From Hyphomicrobium_A sp963776675 (lineage in GTDB: Bacteria; Pseudomonadota; Alphaproteobacteria; Rhizobiales; Hyphomicrobiaceae), in assembly GCA_963776675.1 (NCBI GenBank), contig CAVZNR010000034.1, positions 1 through 64,000 on the forward strand: a stretch of DNA of 64,000 nt. Reading direction: 5' to 3'. A program made the translations under genes and the position numbers. The notes beneath the pieces were generated by a model. The model was not told where the DNA came from and ran no database searches. It saw nothing but the letters and a program-made list of their open reading frames with translations. Of the stretch, positions 1-9,536 are shown piece after piece. The stretch's first letter is position 1; the number at the start of each line of letters is the position of its first letter.

Positions 1-1
1 C

Positions 2-2291
2 CGGGAAAAACGGGTGCAGGACTGGCTCTTCCGACAAGGCCGCCGGGAAAAGGTCATCAACTGGCTCGGCCTGGATTCCAAGATCGATTCCACGCTCGCC
101 GAGACCTGGGCGGCGATCCGCGACTATTGGAACGCCGGCTCCAGCTTCTTTGCCCGCTTTAAGCTCAGCGGCTGGAAGCGGCTCGCCAACGAGGCCGCCT
201 CGGAAGCCTTCACCCTGGGCGCCGTTGGCTTCGTCGCCATGTTTGCCCTCGCCATACCCGCCTTCCACGAGTTCGACGAGGGCCGCTTCCTCACCGGCCA
301 GTTCGCGGTCAAGTTCCTCGACCAGAACGGCAACGAGATCGGCAAGCGCGGCATCCTCCACAACGACTCGGTTCCGCTCGAGGAGATCCCCGACAGCCTC
401 ATCAAGGCGACGCTTTCCACCGAGGACCGCCGCTTCTTCGAGCACTGGGGCATCGACGTCTACGGCACGCTGCGCGCGCTCGCCACCAACCTGCAGGCCA
501 ATCAGGTCGTCCAGGGCGGCTCCTCCATCACCCAGCAGGTCGCCAAGATCCTCTTCCTGTCGTCGGAGCGCTCGCTCAAGCGCAAGATCAAGGAGGCCTT
601 CCTCGCGCTGCTGCTGGAGAGCCGCTACACCAAACGCCAGATCCTCAAGATCTACTTCGACCGCGCTTACATGGGCGGCGGCGCCTTCGGCGTCGAGGCG
701 GCCTCGCAGTACTACTTCGGCAAGTCGGTGCGCCAGCTCAACCTTGCCGAGTCGGCCATGCTCGCCGGCCTCTTCAAGGCGCCGACCAAGTACGCCCCCC
801 ACGTCAACCTGCCGGCTTCGCGCGCGCGCACGAACGAGGTCTTGAACAACCTCGTCGAAGCCGGCTTCTACACGTCGGGCCAGGTGCACGAGGCGCGCAT
901 CCACCCCGCCGTCATCGTGGAGAACCGCAATCCCAACAGCCCCGATTGGTTCCTCGACTGGGCCTTCGAGGAGGTGCAGCGCATCGCGGCGGGGCGCGGC
1001 CAATACACTCTCACTGCGCGGACCACCGTCGACCTCAACATGCAGAGGGCAACCGACGAGGCACTCATCTCGGGTCTGAAGCAGTACCGCGGCAACCGCG
1101 TCGGCAGCGGTGCCATCGTGCTGATGGAGACCGACGGCGCCGTGCGCGCGCTCACCGGCGGCCCCGACTACGGCGAGAGCCAGTTCAACCGGGCCACCCA
1201 CGCGCTGCGCCAGCCGGGCTCCTCGTTCAAGGTGTACGTCTACGCCACCGCGCTCGAGAACGGCTTCACGCCGAACACCACCGTACGTGATGCCTCGCGC
1301 TCGTGCGGGCGCTGGCACCCGCAGAACTACGGCGGAAGCCACGGCGGCGGGGGCAGCATGCCCTTGTGGCGCGGGCTCGCACGCTCGCTCAACACGGTCG
1401 CCGCCGAGCTCTCCTTCAAGGTCGGGCGCGAGAAGGTGATCGAGATGACCAAACGCCTCGGCATCGACGGCATCAAGAAGACCTGCTCCATGGCGCTCGG
1501 CGACTACGGCATCACGCCGCTGCAGCACGCCGGCGGCATCGGCACCTTCGCCAACGGCGGCAAGCTCGCCAAGCCGTACGCGATCCTCGATCTCGTCAAC
1601 TCCAAGGGCGAGCTCATCTATAGCCGCGACCGCGACGAGCCGGAGGCGCCCCAGGTGGTGAGCCGCAAGGTCGCCGAAGCAGATGAACTGGATGCTCAAC
1701 AAGGTGGTCACCGACGGCACCGCGCGGGCAGCCCAACTCGACTTTACCAATGTCGCCGGCAAGACCGGCACCTCCACCGGCCCCAAGGACGTCTGGTTCG
1801 TCGGCTTCACCGGCAAGTACGTCGGCATCGTCTGGCTCGGCAACGACGACAACCGGCCCATGGCCGGCGGCACCACCGGCGGCCATTACGCCGCGCCGGT
1901 GTGGCACTCGTTCATGTCGGTGGTGCATACCGACATGAACATCCCGACCATCCCCGGCCTCAAGCCGCACCCGGTCCAGGTCGCCGAGCAGCAGCGCCTC
2001 GCGGCCCTGCGTCCCGCCGGCGCCGCCGACGGCGCGGGAGACTCGGCGCACGCTTCGACCAGCCTCATGTCCGACCAGACGCGCGAGGCCCTGAAGCATC
2101 TGGCGCAGGATATGCGCAAAGCCGCCGGCGTCAGCGAGCCCGAGGCAGTGCCCGCCGGCGACGTGGCGCCCGGCGCACCCGGACAGCCACCGCCGCCTCC
2201 GGGAAAGCGGGCCGATCGGTCCTTGACCCTGCCGGAAAAGCGCACCTATGGCGCCAACGTCGACGGGGCATCGCGCCGTGCTCTCCCATAG
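2..2291 (+). CDS. Penicillin-binding protein 1A-type peptidoglycan glycosyltransferase/transpeptidase, 5'-partial, with one frame change
   Basis: Bifunctional cell-wall synthase: a GT51 glycosyltransferase polymerises lipid II and a transpeptidase domain cross-links the strands on the periplasmic side. A membrane segment lies near base 220-270 (GAVGFVAMFALAIPAF). The GT51 motifs EDRRFFEHWG and GGSSITQQVAK are clear, followed by the transpeptidase SxxK motif (PGSSFKVY), SxN (SLN) and, after the frame change, KTG (GKTGTS). The reading frame is open to the window's left edge; a GTG at 14 exists but the true start is probably outside. Near base 1676 the frame must shift by one (one extra g after 'gaa') to continue from VSRKVAE into QMNWMLNKVV; without this the protein loses its KTG motif and ends in Arg-rich nonsense. 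A proline-rich tail ends at 2291. The family is certain; whether the shift is a sequencing error or a real lesion is not known. Confidence 0.9.
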
Positions 2292-2343
2292 CACTCTGAC
2301 CCCGCTTCATGTCGTCCTCCACCGGACACAGAAACGCATTGCG

Positions 2344-2931
2344 ATGCTGCTGGCGCTGCTCGGCGACTGGGCGGCCTTCATCGGCGTCGTGCTGATCCTG
2401 GGGCTGGGCACGAGCTGGTACTTCATCGACATCGGCACGCCGCTCACGACGCTGCGGCAGGGCCCATGGGTGAGCTGGACCTCGGCGGGACGCGCCGATG
2501 CCGATCCCTACACGCGCGCTCACTTCGCGCGCCTCGGCACCATGCAGCTCACCGCCGAATTGACGCTCACCTACATGGCCTTTACCGACAGCGAAGGGCG
2601 CCGCCTGCATTCCTCCTGCGACTACAGCGTGGAGGGGCAAGAACCCGAGGCCAGCTGGTGGAGCCTCTCCGTGTTCGACGATCGCGGCGAGCTGATTGCC
2701 AATCCGGCCGACCGCTACGCCTTCACCAGCCAGTCCATCGCCATGCGTCCCGACGGAACCTTCCTGGTGTCGCTGGCGCGCGATGCGCGGCCCGGAAACT
2801 GGCTGCCGACGGGCGGCGCGGGACGCCTCGCCCTCGTCCTCACCACGCTCGACCCGAGCACGCCTCTCCTGGCCAAGCCGTCCGATGACCACAAGCCTCT
2901 GCCTGCCATCAAGCGGATCCAATGCAGATAA
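2344..2931 (+). CDS. DUF1214 domain membrane protein
   Basis: About 195 residues. One N-terminal membrane segment (AAFIGVVLILGLGTSWYFI) is followed by an extracytoplasmic domain with the WSLSVFDDRGELIANPADRYAF stretch typical of DUF1214 (cut here only as a description; key residues W, D, N, A, R, Y). The function of the family is unknown. I chose the ATG at 2344 because the longer frame would run back into the PBP gene that ends at 2291. It overlaps the next gene by ten bases, so the two are almost certainly translated together. DUF1214 and DUF1254 proteins are common neighbours in alphaproteobacteria, which supports both calls. Confidence 0.75.
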   Translation: MLLALLGDWAAFIGVVLILGLGTSWYFIDIGTPLTTLRQGPWVSWTSAGRADADPYTRAHFARLGTMQLTAELTLTYMAFTDSEGRRLHSSCDYSVEGQEPEASWWSLSVFDDRGELIANPADRYAFTSQSIAMRPDGTFLVSLARDARPGNWLPTGGAGRLALVLTTLDPSTPLLAKPSDDHKPLPAIKRIQCR

Positions 2932-3506
2932 ACCTGCGCGAGCGACTCAGCAAAGCCAACTGGCAGCTCATCCTGGCCGCGCCCATTGCCGCCGCCATCC
3001 TGCACATCTGCGCCACCTTCGCGGCGCCCTATCTGACGGCGGCCTCGGCGTTCAGCCGCTTGGCGCCGGCGCTGCCCGAAAACAAGATGCTGTTCCTGCG
3101 TGACGTCGCGCCCGGCGCCGAGCCGCTGCCGTTCCTGTCGCCGCACGCGCGCTATGCCATGTGCCGCTTCGACTCCGCGAACGGCCCCGTGACCGTCTCG
3201 GCGACGCTGCCGCCCGATCCGGGCTGGATGCTGGCGGTGATCACCCCGCAAGGCGACAACGTCTACGCCGCCGCCTCTACCCCGGGGCGCGAGACGCCCA
3301 TCTCGATCGTGCTCGTGCCGTCCGAGAACCACTTCCTCGGCGTGACGCCGGAAGCCCGCGGCATCGCGCGCGACACCCAGCCCCCCGTCGCCATCGCGGC
3401 TTCGCGCGGCATCGTCGTGATCCGCGGACCTCAAAAAGGGATCGCGTATCGAGGCGAGGTGGAGAAAAATCTTCGCACGGCCGCCTGCTCGAGCCGGCCC
3501 TTCTGA
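2922..3506 (+). CDS. DUF1254-type membrane-anchored protein
   Basis: 194 residues with an N-terminal membrane segment (LILAAPIAAAILHICATFAAPYL) and an extracytoplasmic domain. The motif ARYAMCRFDSANGPV and the later ENHFLGVTPE region resemble the short DUF1254 partner proteins that accompany DUF1214 genes; this is from memory of the family. The start ATG lies inside the end of the DUF1214 gene, implying translational coupling. No catalytic motif is visible. A role in envelope structure is a guess from location only. Confidence 0.65.
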   Translation: MQINLRERLSKANWQLILAAPIAAAILHICATFAAPYLTAASAFSRLAPALPENKMLFLRDVAPGAEPLPFLSPHARYAMCRFDSANGPVTVSATLPPDPGWMLAVITPQGDNVYAAASTPGRETPISIVLVPSENHFLGVTPEARGIARDTQPPVAIAASRGIVVIRGPQKGIAYRGEVEKNLRTAACSSRPF

Positions 3507-3570
3507 GCGCCGGCGCAATCCGCTCGGCGCAATGCGGGCAGGGCCCCGCCGGCAATCCAAGACGGAAAGG

Positions 3571-3759
3571 CTACTCCGCCAGCTCCAGCACGTCGCGGCG
3601 CCGCTTCTTCGCCGATGCTTCAGAGCGCGCCCCTGCCTCGTCCCAATGCTCGTAGCGAACGCCGGGAAACACGATCACTTCGGCGGTTGCGGCCGCACCA
3701 TGCTCAGCGCCCTCGTCGCGTCGCATCTCTGCGGAACGGAATGTCAGTATCTGCGCCAT
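3571..3759 (-). CDS. Small conserved hypothetical protein, 62 aa
   Basis: The protein starts MAQILTFRS and contains VIVFPGVRYEHW, a pattern I recognise from short uncharacterised proteins of Hyphomicrobiales. It has no membrane segment or signal peptide and ends in a basic then acidic tail (KKRRRDVLELAE). A purine-rich GGGGGAG lies just upstream of the ATG. It stands alone between convergent neighbours. Function unknown. Confidence 0.6.
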   Translation of the reverse strand: MAQILTFRSAEMRRDEGAEHGAAATAEVIVFPGVRYEHWDEAGARSEASAKKRRRDVLELAE

Positions 3760-3954
3760 GCGCTCCCCCGTGAGATGGCATCCTTCACTGCCACCTGAGC
3801 TGATCGCCGAACCATGGTTTCGCGCTCGAATCGGAGCTTACATTTTGACGTTCGCAACCGTTACCGAAAACTTAAGGAAAGCAGCCGCGCGCGCCCGACT
3901 GAGGCGTCGATCACACACTGCCCATCAAGCGCGGTCCGATCACACTCGGCCGAG

Positions 3955-4311
3955 TCAGACGCTGGTGGTGTCGAGCTGGTCATCGAGGAAGTGGCGGCCG
4001 CTGCGATCCTCGACCTCGATCAGCCACAGATCGGAATCGAAACGCGCCTCGCGCGCGAGAAAGGCATCCACCTCGCTCTCGGGAACCCCCGCCGGCGCCA
4101 GGTGCGCGATCCAGCGCCGATCGCTCTCGGCCCCTGTCAGTCCCGACGGCGCCGGCCCGAACAGCAGGCAGGTCCCATCGAGCCGGCTCACCTTGATGAA
4201 AATCGCACCCGCGTCGTCGTCGCCATGGCGCACGACCACCGCGGACGCGCCCTCGACGGCGCACCGGCGGATATAGCCTTTCACCCAAAACTCTGCCCTG
4301 AGCCGCATCAC
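3955..4311 (-). CDS. DUF1491 family protein
   Basis: 118 residues. The opening RAEFWVKGYIRRC, then AVVVRHGDDDAGAIFIKV and LFGPAP, is the signature arrangement of DUF1491, a cytoplasmic family confined largely to alphaproteobacteria with unknown function. Length matches the family. It lies 41 bases downstream of a peptidoglycan-binding-domain gene on the same strand, a pairing I recall from other Rhizobiales-type genomes, so the two probably share a transcript. Confidence 0.85.
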   Translation of the reverse strand: MMRLRAEFWVKGYIRRCAVEGASAVVVRHGDDDAGAIFIKVSRLDGTCLLFGPAPSGLTGAESDRRWIAHLAPAGVPESEVDAFLAREARFDSDLWLIEVEDRSGRHFLDDQLDTTSV

Positions 4312-4352
4312 GCCGGCACTCTAGGACGCATGCGCCCGGGCGCAAGGGTGCA

Positions 4353-5015
4353 TCAGCGCCCCTCGGCGACGCGGTCGGCGTTGGCGAGGCGCGCCAGCCG
4401 CACCACCAGCGGACCCGAGACGCGGCCCGATTGGCTCAGCGTCTGATCGACCTCGAACTCGCGGATGGCGCGCGCCGTCTCCGGACTGAGCTGGCCGTCG
4501 ACACGGCCGGGCCGGTAGCCGAGCTTCGCCAGCGAGGTCTGCACGGTGCGGATCACGTCGCGGGCCTCGGGGCTTTGGCCTTGCGAGCCGACGGGCTTGG
4601 CGCCCGAGCCGCCGCCCAGCACGATGCGCTTCAACAGCTCCTGGCTCGGCCGGCCCGTCATCACCATGCCGTGGTCGTACTCGAACCCCATGATCGCAGC
4701 GCGCGTCATCAGCCCCGCGACACCGTCCGCGGCGCCCGTCTCGTAGCCGCGCAGGGCCAGCTCGCGCTGCACCGCACGCGTCACGTCGGCGGTGCGTTGC
4801 GGAATCTCGACCGTCGGAAGCGGATCGATGCTCACCCCGCCGCCGCCCGCGATCGAGCCGGTATCCTCGCCGAACGCGATCGGCGCGCCGCTTGCCATGC
4901 GGCGCTCGTCGTCGTCGCCCGATAGGCGCGGTTGCAGGAAGAAGACGTTGCCGGCAACGCCGGTGCTCAACAGGAGGAATGCAGCAAGTTGCAGCTTCAC
5001 TCGGCCCGACAGCAT
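4353..5015 (-). CDS. Peptidoglycan-binding domain protein, membrane anchored
   Basis: 220 residues from the ATG at 5015 (a TTG 12 bases further upstream is less likely). An N-terminal hydrophobic stretch (LQLAAFLLLSTGVAGNVFFL) anchors it. Two PG_binding_1-like modules follow: one around VQRELALRGYETGAADGVAG and one around VQTSLAKLGYRPGRVDGQLS, each with the LxxLGYxxGxxDG pattern. It should bind peptidoglycan in the periplasm; no enzymatic domain is visible. It is upstream of and co-directional with the DUF1491 gene. Confidence 0.8.
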   Translation of the reverse strand: MLSGRVKLQLAAFLLLSTGVAGNVFFLQPRLSGDDDERRMASGAPIAFGEDTGSIAGGGGVSIDPLPTVEIPQRTADVTRAVQRELALRGYETGAADGVAGLMTRAAIMGFEYDHGMVMTGRPSQELLKRIVLGGGSGAKPVGSQGQSPEARDVIRTVQTSLAKLGYRPGRVDGQLSPETARAIREFEVDQTLSQSGRVSGPLVVRLARLANADRVAEGR

Positions 5016-5261
5016 GACGACCCCCAAACGCAGCGCTTACAATTGCCGCAAATATGCGCGGGCGCGCGTAAACGAACTCTTAACTCTGGTTGACGTGGTG
5101 TTGACGAATGGCGGCCCGATCGAGGTGCCGCTGGCGGCGCCGATATTAAAAATGTGCTGCAAATTCACCGACAGTTTGGCGCTTGCATGAGGCAGTTTGT
5201 TGAGATCGGTTTGCTATGACAGCGATCTGAACAGGTTGGGAACGGGTTGGAGCGTATCTCC

Positions 5262-5615
5262 ATGTCCATCATAAGAATTGGCATTCTTGTCGCCCTCGTT
5301 GTCGCCGTGCTGCCGGCCGACAAGGAGCAGCAGGCACGCCTCTATGACCGCGCGGCCGGCGCGGTGCATTGGACGGCCACGTTCTGCGATCGCAACGGCA
5401 CCACGTGCGATAAGGCCGGCGATCTCTGGTCGGCCTTCGTCGTGAAGGCGAAGTTCGGCGCGCAGATGGCCTACGAGCTTGCGATGAAATATTCCAAGAG
5501 CGAACACGGCTACTTGGCGCCTGCGTCCGCCGAGCCCGACACCATGATGCCCGCGCCGGGCACGCTGACGCCGGGCGACCTGGAGCCGGCTTGGCGTGGT
5601 TCCGCAGGTATCTGA
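5262..5615 (+). CDS. DUF5330 domain protein
   Basis: 117 residues from the ATG at 5262, which has a GGAG nine bases upstream; an in-frame TTG at 5247 is a weaker alternative. After a short hydrophobic N-terminus (IIRIGILVALVVAVLPAD) comes WTATFCDRNGTTCDKAGDLW with two cysteines and then FGAQMAYELAMKY, the pattern of DUF5330, a small alphaproteobacterial family of unknown function, likely exported. It precedes sufE by 128 bases on the same strand; co-transcription is possible but unproven. Confidence 0.75.
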   Translation: MSIIRIGILVALVVAVLPADKEQQARLYDRAAGAVHWTATFCDRNGTTCDKAGDLWSAFVVKAKFGAQMAYELAMKYSKSEHGYLAPASAEPDTMMPAPGTLTPGDLEPAWRGSAGI

Positions 5616-5743
5616 GCGCAAATCGCCGTATTCCGTCTCTTGTCGCCTCGGTGGAGATCTGCCGGGGCGATGTCGCGCATGCCGCCCCGAGCCCCCATAT
5701 GTTAAAAGACTCCAATAGCCCCTGAGGAGATTGGACCCCGGAA

Positions 5744-6178
5744 TTGCCAACGCTCAGCGACATTCGCTCTGACTTCGCCGTTCTCGACGATTGGGAGGAC
5801 AGGTACCGCTACGTGATCGAGCTCGGTCGCGGGCTCAGCCCCCTGCCCGAGGCGCTGCGTACGGATGCCAACAAGGTGCGCGGGTGCGCCAGCCAGGTGT
5901 GGCTCGCGACGCACGTGCAGCCGGACGGTGCCGGACCGAAGCTGACCTTCGAGGGCGACAGCGACGCCCACATCGTGCGCGGCCTCATCGCCATCCTGTT
6001 TGCGATCTACGACCACCGCTCCGCCGACGAGATCCTGAAGACGGAGGCCGATTCCGTCTTTGGCGAGCTGGGGCTCAAGGAGCACCTGACGCCGCAGCGC
6101 TCCAACGGTCTCGCCTCCATGGTCGCGCGCATCCGCGCCGACGCTCAGGCGGCCAAGCAAAGCGCCGGCGCGCAGTAG
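5744..6178 (+). CDS. sufE: SufE family iron-sulfur cluster assembly protein
   Basis: 144 residues starting at a TTG (no ATG fits). SufE accepts sulfur from the cysteine desulfurase SufS on a conserved cysteine and passes it to the scaffold. Here the motif NKVRGCASQVW carries that residue as Cys48. The family pattern continues with GLIAILFAIYDHRSADEIL and LTPQRSNGL near the C-terminus. No other suf gene is adjacent, a common arrangement in alphaproteobacteria. Bases 6084-6118 of this gene recur exactly at 10959-10993. Confidence 0.92.
   Translation: MPTLSDIRSDFAVLDDWEDRYRYVIELGRGLSPLPEALRTDANKVRGCASQVWLATHVQPDGAGPKLTFEGDSDAHIVRGLIAILFAIYDHRSADEILKTEADSVFGELGLKEHLTPQRSNGLASMVARIRADAQAAKQSAGAQ
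6084..6118 (+). repeat. 35-bp direct repeat, copy 1 (inside sufE)
   Basis: This segment of sufE (encoding roughly LTPQRSNGLAS) is identical over 35 bases to 10959-10993 and then diverges on both sides. The two copies have the same orientation and are 4,875 bases apart. The copy here sits in an intact gene whose 3' end still looks SufE-like. Confidence 0.9.
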
Positions 6179-6249
6179 CCAGGCCCGCGCGATTGCCATC
6201 CTTCATCCGTATGGATATTCAACGGGTACATATGGCGGATATCAGCGCC

Positions 6250-6520
6250 TCATTCGGGAAGCCCTGCCTTGCGCAGGCCATTCGCGAATACGGCCAGGTC
6301 TTCCTGGCGGTGGATTGGAAGCCAGTCCTGGATGGTTGACACGCGCAGCGCGGGATCGAGCGAACGCAGCTGTTCCATCGCTCGCCGTGCCTCGTCCGAT
6401 CGGCCGGCGAGTGCATGGCTGGCAGCGACGGTGCCCAACGCCATAAGGAAGCTCGGTAAGTTTCTGTAGGCCTTGTCCGCCTAATCCGACACCGCGTCGA
6501 AGCGGCTGGCATACATGCCC
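6250..6520 (-). pseudogene. C-terminal remnant of an adenylate-cyclase/TPR-type protein
   Basis: The minus strand encodes FLMALGTVAASHALAGRSDE, then MEQLRSLDPALRVSTIQDWLPIHRQEDL and FANGLRKAGLPE with a stop at 6250. This closely resembles the extreme C-terminus of the long class III cyclase proteins with TPR-like tails found in Rhizobiales. Just upstream the frame is interrupted by a stop (after SRFDAVSD) and no cyclase or ATPase domain is present, so only a terminal scrap remains. It lies directly beyond sufE in a region that looks accessory. Confidence 0.6.
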
Positions 6521-6730
6521 GCTATTTCAGCACCGTGCTCAACGACAAGTCACTCATGTCGGGGGGCACCCGCGCATCGGCCCCACGCATTTTGATGACT
6601 GGCTCAACCACTCATTAGCCGAACACAATACTTGAGAACTTGCGCCCCGGCAGTGCGCTCGCCATCGTTGCGCTTGGAATGCATGCCGCTGCTTTTCCCC
6701 TACGGACACCCGAGTAAAGGACACAACCCA

Positions 6731-7552
6731 ATGGGTACGATCACGACCAAAGACGGCGTTGAGATCTTCTACAAAGACTGGGGCAAAGGACAGCCCATCG
6801 TTTTCAGCCACGGCTGGCCGCTGTCGGCCGATGACTGGGACAACCAGATGCTGTTCTTCCTCAATCAAGGCTATCGCGTCATCGCTCATGACCGCCGCGG
6901 GCACGGGCGATCCACGCAGACGGCGGATGGGCACGACATGGATCACTATGCCGACGATCTCGCGGCGGTGACCACGCATCTCGATCTCAAGGACGCCATC
7001 CACGTCGGCCATTCGACCGGCGGCGGCGAGGTCGTGCACTACATCGCGCGCCACGGCGAAAGCCGGGTGTCCAAGGCGGCGATCATCAGCGCGGTGCCGC
7101 CGCTGATGCTAAAGACGGACGCCAATCCCAATGGTCTGCCCAAGCAAGTATTCGACGACTTCATGGTGGCGCTCGCGGCCAACCGCTCGCAATTCTACCT
7201 CGATGTCGCCTCGGGGCCCTTCTACAACTACAACAAGACCGGCAAGCCAGCCGAGGCGAATATCCGCAACTGGTGGCGGCAGGGCATGATGGGCGGCGCC
7301 AAGGCGCACTACGACGGCATCGTCGCCTTCTCGCAGACCGACTTCACCGAGGATCTCAAGAAGATCACTGTGCCGGTGCTGGTGATGCACAGCGAGGACG
7401 ACCAGATCGTTCCGTACGTTGCCGCCGGCCCGCTGTCGGCCAAGCTTCTGAAGAACGGGACACTCAAGACCTACAAGGACTTTCCGCACGGCATGCCCAC
7501 CACGCAAGCCGAAACGATCAACGCCGATCTGCTCGCGTTCTTCAAAAGTTAG
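6731..7552 (+). CDS. Alpha/beta hydrolase, non-heme chloroperoxidase type
   Basis: 273 residues from the ATG at 6731 preceded by AAAGGA. The fold's landmarks are present: oxyanion region FSHGWPLSADDWD, nucleophile elbow GHSTGGGE with Ser95, acid in HSEDDQIVP and histidine in FPHGMP. GHSTGGGE is typical of the cofactor-free bromo/chloroperoxidase and aryl-esterase subgroup, which oxidise halides through a peracid side reaction; the natural substrate is usually unknown. Length is normal for the family. It stands alone within the repeat-bracketed accessory region. Confidence 0.88.
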   Translation: MGTITTKDGVEIFYKDWGKGQPIVFSHGWPLSADDWDNQMLFFLNQGYRVIAHDRRGHGRSTQTADGHDMDHYADDLAAVTTHLDLKDAIHVGHSTGGGEVVHYIARHGESRVSKAAIISAVPPLMLKTDANPNGLPKQVFDDFMVALAANRSQFYLDVASGPFYNYNKTGKPAEANIRNWWRQGMMGGAKAHYDGIVAFSQTDFTEDLKKITVPVLVMHSEDDQIVPYVAAGPLSAKLLKNGTLKTYKDFPHGMPTTQAETINADLLAFFKS

Positions 7553-7746
7553 TCGCCGGCTCGTCCACGCGGCCCGTAGTGATCGCGTGACCATGCCCTA
7601 CGGCGGTGCGCTGCGTGGGCGAGCCTACTCCCGCCGTCAACCCGCCGGCGATATAACTAGGTGCGCCTTCGACATTGAGATCCAGCTTCACATCCGCGCG
7701 ACGCTCTCGCGCCCAAAGATAGCGCGACCACGCAGTAACCGCGCTG

Positions 7747-8355
7747 CTAAGGCCAATCTGGAATGAGCTTCTCCAGTGCGGGAACGAGCCCACCATTGGG
7801 TGCCGGCGGAGGCTCGCCTACGCTGATTGAGCCTGTCGTAAGGGGAACCCATGGGCGCGGCTCCTCCACGGGAACGGGCACCCGACCGGGAGGCACAGGG
7901 ACCGCGGTCCGCGAGCTGTTCGCCTGAACGTCCCCGGCGACCACCGAGCCGGTGGCTTCGATCCCCGCTTCACGGAAGGCCGTCTTGCGATGTTTCTCCG
8001 CGTCTTTCAGACGAGCCTTCGACAGACCATTCTTGAGCGCGATGGCACTCGTCAGGTCCAAGGCGGCCTGCCCCGGAAGCCCGAGCTCGCGGTAGGCCAA
8101 TCCGCGAAAGTACAGAGCTTCCGCGCGCTGTTTGCTCGTGAGATTGCCCTCGAGGGCATGGCCAAGCGCCTTTACACAGAGCTCGAGAGCGCCTTCCTGA
8201 TAGGCCTCGATACCAGCCGCGAGTGAGATCTCATGCGTGTCCTGGACACGCGACGCCCATCCCGCCAGGCAGTCCGAGCCGCTGAATGGCAGATTTGCAA
8301 GGCATGCCATCGCCGCCAGCACGATCGGAAGCATTCTGCGCTTAAGGTCTGTCAT
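7747..8355 (-). CDS. Secreted tetratricopeptide-like protein
   Basis: 202 residues. An N-terminal signal sequence (RRMLPIVLAAMACLANLPFSG) is followed by two TPR-like helices-turn units (GIEAYQEGALELCVKALGHAL and AEALYFRGLAYRELGLPGQA) and a proline-rich C-terminal tail. Such proteins usually mediate protein contacts in the periplasm. No catalytic motif is seen. No close functional neighbour; the 190 bases to the chloroperoxidase stop contain no convincing gene. Confidence 0.6.
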   Translation of the reverse strand: MTDLKRRMLPIVLAAMACLANLPFSGSDCLAGWASRVQDTHEISLAAGIEAYQEGALELCVKALGHALEGNLTSKQRAEALYFRGLAYRELGLPGQAALDLTSAIALKNGLSKARLKDAEKHRKTAFREAGIEATGSVVAGDVQANSSRTAVPVPPGRVPVPVEEPRPWVPLTTGSISVGEPPPAPNGGLVPALEKLIPDWP

Positions 8356-8524
8356 CTGCTGTGTGTTTGCGTGCGGGTCAGGGTCCCGAAGGGCGAAAGG
8401 TGATTCGCTACCAGCGGATTATTGCCGCCCCACCCCGCTGTAACAATGGTGGGCATAAGGCGATCCAACATAAAATCGTACGAGGCATAGAAGGGGTCGA
8501 CGACGCGGGCGACGTCCACGAGAC

Positions 8525-9460
8525 CTAGCGATGGCCTGCTGCCTGAACGGCCCCGGATGGCGTGCGATCATCGTTGAGATCGCGAATTTTGATGCCGCTC
8601 CGTTTGCTCAGCGCTTCTGCCGCGGCCCACAATTGGTTTGGGCCTGTCATGCCCCAAGTGAACGGCACATAGGAATCAAAGGCGCGACTTCGTCCGAGCT
8701 GGATCAGGTGACCGGACTTCAATCTGAGCGCATAGCTGAGATCTGAGCGTCTGAACCAACGGCCAGGCTCGAAGCGTGTCTCGATTGCCTCGATATCCAC
8801 AAACGGAATGCATTTGTGAGTTCCGGCGGCATTACCTTTGGCCGGGACATTGAGATCGACCGCGTCCGAGCCGACTGCCACCCGCCATCCCGACTTTGCG
8901 GCAAAGACCTGCTCGATGGAGATTGGAAGCGCAACATTTCGCAGTTCAAGCCCACTACGCTTCTGGATCTCATCGGTCGCAGCCCGCAGCACCGCCATAC
9001 GCCCGGTCGCTTCCGACGCTTCCTCCTCTCCAAGAATGATGAAATCACCGTTTTTGGGCTTCAGCGCGAAGCCTTGGGTCGTGATGGCCATGTACGGCGT
9101 CTGGTGCGAATGGGCGTGCGTCTCGATGAAATCGAGCGACGCATACGGAAGGCGCACATGCTGTTCGGCCAATTGCTGCCAGACCGATCGCTGTGCGGGC
9201 AACACGACTTCGACCGCGTCGTTGCCGACCGTAATACTCCAGCCTTGCAGCCTGCGAAGGCGGACCCAACTCCAGATAAGGACAACCGTGAGCAGTGCGG
9301 CAAACGACAGCATCAAAACGGCTCCGACGGTATCCTTCCCTACAATCGAAACGAAGCCAAGCGCTGAGCAGGTGCTCACGGCAAGCATGAGGAACCAGAC
9401 CGCCCGACGGTTGGGGCAACCGGAATAGAGCAGCTTCGCGTCAACCGTTCCAGTTCGCAC
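8525..9460 (-). CDS. Membrane protein with two tandem PH-like domains (uncharacterised)
   Basis: 311 residues from a GTG. Two adjacent N-terminal membrane segments (AVWFLMLAVSTCSALGFV and TVGAVLMLSFAALLTVVLIWSWV) precede a cytoplasmic region made of two similar halves. Half one has WSITVGNDAVEVVLPAQ, then YASLDFIETH, GFALKPKNGDFIILG and IQKRSGLELRN; half two has WRVAVGSDAVDLNVPAK, FVDIEAIETR, ALRLKSGHLIQLG and LSKRSGIKIRD. The beta-rich pattern with a closing helix suggests bacterial PH-like domains, but I do not recognise a named family. The duplication is seen; the fold is inferred. Confidence 0.6.
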   Translation of the reverse strand: MRTGTVDAKLLYSGCPNRRAVWFLMLAVSTCSALGFVSIVGKDTVGAVLMLSFAALLTVVLIWSWVRLRRLQGWSITVGNDAVEVVLPAQRSVWQQLAEQHVRLPYASLDFIETHAHSHQTPYMAITTQGFALKPKNGDFIILGEEEASEATGRMAVLRAATDEIQKRSGLELRNVALPISIEQVFAAKSGWRVAVGSDAVDLNVPAKGNAAGTHKCIPFVDIEAIETRFEPGRWFRRSDLSYALRLKSGHLIQLGRSRAFDSYVPFTWGMTGPNQLWAAAEALSKRSGIKIRDLNDDRTPSGAVQAAGHR

Positions 9461-9536
9461 TTTCAGCCTCTAGACGAGTTGAAAAGCCAGCGACTGCTCC
9501 GATCAGGAATCTCATGCGGCCCACCATGATTTCGCA

